Assembly (NCBI GenBank): GCA_017608725.1
Contig: JAFCFG010000049.1
Span: 1 to 6,903, forward strand
Direction of reading: 5' to 3'
DNA: 6,903 nt
Source of the DNA: Candidatus Iainarchaeum sp.
Lineage (GTDB): Archaea; Iainarchaeota; Iainarchaeia; Iainarchaeales; GCA-2688035
Part shown: positions 6,012-6,903 of the stretch, piece after piece
Layout of the letters: each line of letters starts with the position of its first letter
Numbering within the stretch: the stretch's first letter is position 1
Position numbers and translations under genes: made by a program
Notes under the pieces: generated by a model
Databases searched by the model: none
Told to the model about the DNA's origin: nothing
Seen by the model: only the letters and a program-made list of their open reading frames with translations

Positions 6012-6691
6012 AAGCAGTGGTTCTTGCAGCTGGCCAGGGCGTAAGAATGAAACCTCTGACAAAGGATATGCCAAAGGCTTTGGTTGAACTGAAGGGCAAG
6101 CCATTGCTGCAGCATGTGCTTGAGTCCTTGAAAAAGGCCGAAGTGAAGGAGGCAGTGATTGTAATCGGCTTTAAGGGAAACCTGATTAAGAAACGCTTTG
6201 GCAAGAGCTTTAATGGAATGAGGCTTAGGTATGTTGTCCAGAGAATCCCGATGGGAACAGCACATGCAGTGCTGCAGGCAAAGGGCAGAACAGGCAAAAG
6301 GTTCCTTGTTGCCTACTGCGATGTTATTGTTCAGGCAGGGCTTTGGAAAAAGCTGATGAATGTAAATGGTTTTGATGCAGTTGTTGCCTTGAGGGAAGAA
6401 AAAAGGCCAGAGAGGTTTGGTGTTGCCCTTGTTGAGGGAAAAATGCTAAGGCAGATTGTTGAAAAGCCCAAAAAGAAAATTGAGAGCAACCTGGTTAATT
6501 TGGGGGCATATCTTTTTTCCGACAGGATTTTTCCCATCCTGCGCAAAACAAGGATCAGCAAAAGGGGGGAATTTGAGTTAACTGATTCAATCAATGCCCT
6601 TGCTGGAAAGGAAAAGGCTGGCTTTGTTGTTTATGAGGGCAAGTGCCTGGATATTGGAACAATTGATGATTTGAGGAAGTGCGAGCGTTAG
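6008..6691 (+). CDS. Sugar-phosphate nucleotidyltransferase (NTP_transferase family)
   Basis: A 227-residue protein consisting of one nucleotidyltransferase domain. It joins an NTP to a sugar 1-phosphate to make an NDP-sugar for glycan or glycoprotein synthesis in the cytoplasm. Motifs: AVVLAAGQGVRMKPLTKDMPKALVELKGKP (residues 3-32), the nucleotide and metal site; VVQRIPMGTAHAV (76-88); the metal Asp105 in VAYCDVIV, where the usual Gly before Asp is Cys104; VEKP (151-154); VNLGAYLF (163-170); GEFELTDSI (187-195); and LDIGTIDDL (214-222), which ends the domain. Likely substrates are glucose-1-P or mannose-1-P type sugars; I cannot tell UTP, dTTP or GTP specificity. There is no left-handed beta-helix domain, unlike the archaeal two-domain enzymes of about 400 aa. 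The final codons (Cys-Glu-Arg-stop) lie within a repeat element, so the C-terminus may have been altered. Overlaps the toxin stop by 4 bases. Confidence 0.92.
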   Translation: MKAVVLAAGQGVRMKPLTKDMPKALVELKGKPLLQHVLESLKKAEVKEAVIVIGFKGNLIKKRFGKSFNGMRLRYVVQRIPMGTAHAVLQAKGRTGKRFLVAYCDVIVQAGLWKKLMNVNGFDAVVALREEKRPERFGVALVEGKMLRQIVEKPKKKIESNLVNLGAYLFSDRIFPILRKTRISKRGEFELTDSINALAGKEKAGFVVYEGKCLDIGTIDDLRKCER

Positions 6692-6756
6692 CGAGCACAG
6701 CCCATACTGAGCAGAGCGAAGTATGGGCTTAATTTGCAGCCGGGATTTGCCGGCTA
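6680..6756. repeat. Double-hairpin repeat element, copy 1
   Basis: Begins TGCGAGCG, then GCGAGCACAGCCCA. Hairpin A has 10-bp arms AGCCCATACT (6699-6708) and AGTATGGGCT (6720-6729) around an 11-base loop. Hairpin B has 6-bp arms AGCCGG (6738-6743) and CCGGCT (6750-6755) with loop GATTTG. The last 33 bases match copy 2 exactly. It starts inside the nucleotidyltransferase gene and supplies its last codons and TAG stop. Both stems are strong, so this element could also end that transcript. Confidence 0.88.
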
Positions 6757-6757
6757 A

Positions 6758-6831
6758 TGCGAGCGAAGCGAGCACAGCCCATTCGAGCCTAGCGAGAATG
6801 GGCTTAATTTGCAGCCGGGATTTGCCGGCTA
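6758..6831. repeat. Double-hairpin repeat element, copy 2
   Basis: Tandem second copy, 1 base after the first. Hairpin A arms are AGCCCATTC (6776-6784) and GAATGGGCT (6796-6804); hairpin B (6813-6818 with 6825-6830) is identical to copy 1. The loop of hairpin A differs in length and sequence between copies while the stem stays paired. The leader here reads GCGAGCGAAGCGAGC, an imperfect internal direct repeat. Confidence 0.88.
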
Positions 6832-6839
6832 GAGAAAGA

Positions 6840-6847
6840 TTAATAAG
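6840..6847 (+). promoter_or_regulatory. TATA-like box before the last gene
   Basis: TTAATAAG sits in the first AT-rich stretch after the repeat pair, centred about 26 nt before the ATG at 6869, the distance expected for a leaderless archaeal transcript. Confidence 0.35.
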
Positions 6848-6868
6848 GAAGTTTGGGCTGATATTATC

Positions 6869-6903
6869 ATGCGTTTCTTTGAGGGCTTTTTTGCATTGCT
6901 TGC
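6869..6903 (+). CDS. Start of a hypothetical protein, cut by the window edge
   Basis: ATG at 6869 opens MRFFEGFFALLA, 11 complete codons and part of a twelfth, running off the end. The hydrophobic residues after a short charged start would suit a signal peptide or membrane anchor, but too little is visible to name it. Support comes from the well-placed TATA-like box and the end of the repeat region just upstream. Confidence 0.4.
   Translation, partial: MRFFEGFFALL

Noticed and set aside
5813..6297. Several minus-strand open frames opposite vapC and the nucleotidyltransferase
   Set aside because: Antisense shadows, rich in His, Cys and Ser with no domain pattern, against plus-strand genes with clear motifs.
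6680..6831. CRISPR array or tRNA gene in the repeat region
   Set aside because: Only two abutting copies with no spacers of regular size. On the minus strand GCCGGCAAATCCCGGC faintly resembles a tRNA T-arm, but its loop is 6 bases and no acceptor, D or anticodon arms fit around it.

Overview
The window looks archaeal. It carries a LonB-type membrane Lon protease (AAA+ domain interrupted by two membrane helices, Ser/Lys protease domain), an archaeal-only DUF373 membrane protein, a tRNase Z, and AT-rich TATA-like boxes about 26 nt upstream of several starts with little or no leader. Moderate base composition, very tight spacing and an uncharacterised small protein between lon and rnz fit a small-genome (DPANN-like) archaeon, but the exact lineage is inference. 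Two local anomalies (a 60-bp tandem duplication and a frameshift in a G8 run) also fit a draft metagenome assembly.

Layout. Positions 1-362 (minus) hold the first 120 codons of an SPFH/band-7 (stomatin-like) membrane protein. It diverges from a DUF373 gene (439-1668, plus) across a short AT-rich intergenic region with TATA-like boxes. DUF373 converges with lonB (1725-3650, minus). Their shared 3' region is present twice as an exact 56-bp repeat at a 60-bp period; with one copy the two stop codons would overlap by 4 bp. lonB diverges from a frameshifted, unrecognised gene (3703-4349, plus), followed by rnz (4407-5315, plus).

After rnz comes an AT-rich palindromic region and a three-gene run: an AbrB/VapB-like antitoxin (5388-5630), a PIN/VapC toxin whose ATG directly follows the antitoxin stop (5631-6011), and a sugar-phosphate nucleotidyltransferase (6008-6691) overlapping the toxin stop by ATGA. 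The end of the nucleotidyltransferase gene lies inside the first of two tandem copies of a roughly 75-nt double-hairpin element (6680-6756 and 6758-6831). The stems of the two copies differ by compensatory changes. A new plus-strand gene probably begins at 6869 and runs off the window.

Functionally the window combines membrane protein quality control (LonB, SPFH protein), tRNA 3' processing (RNase Z), a toxin-antitoxin pair and sugar-nucleotide synthesis. I see no convincing evidence for a new multi-gene system. The best leads are the double-hairpin repeat, the G8 frameshift in the unknown gene and the duplicated gene junction.
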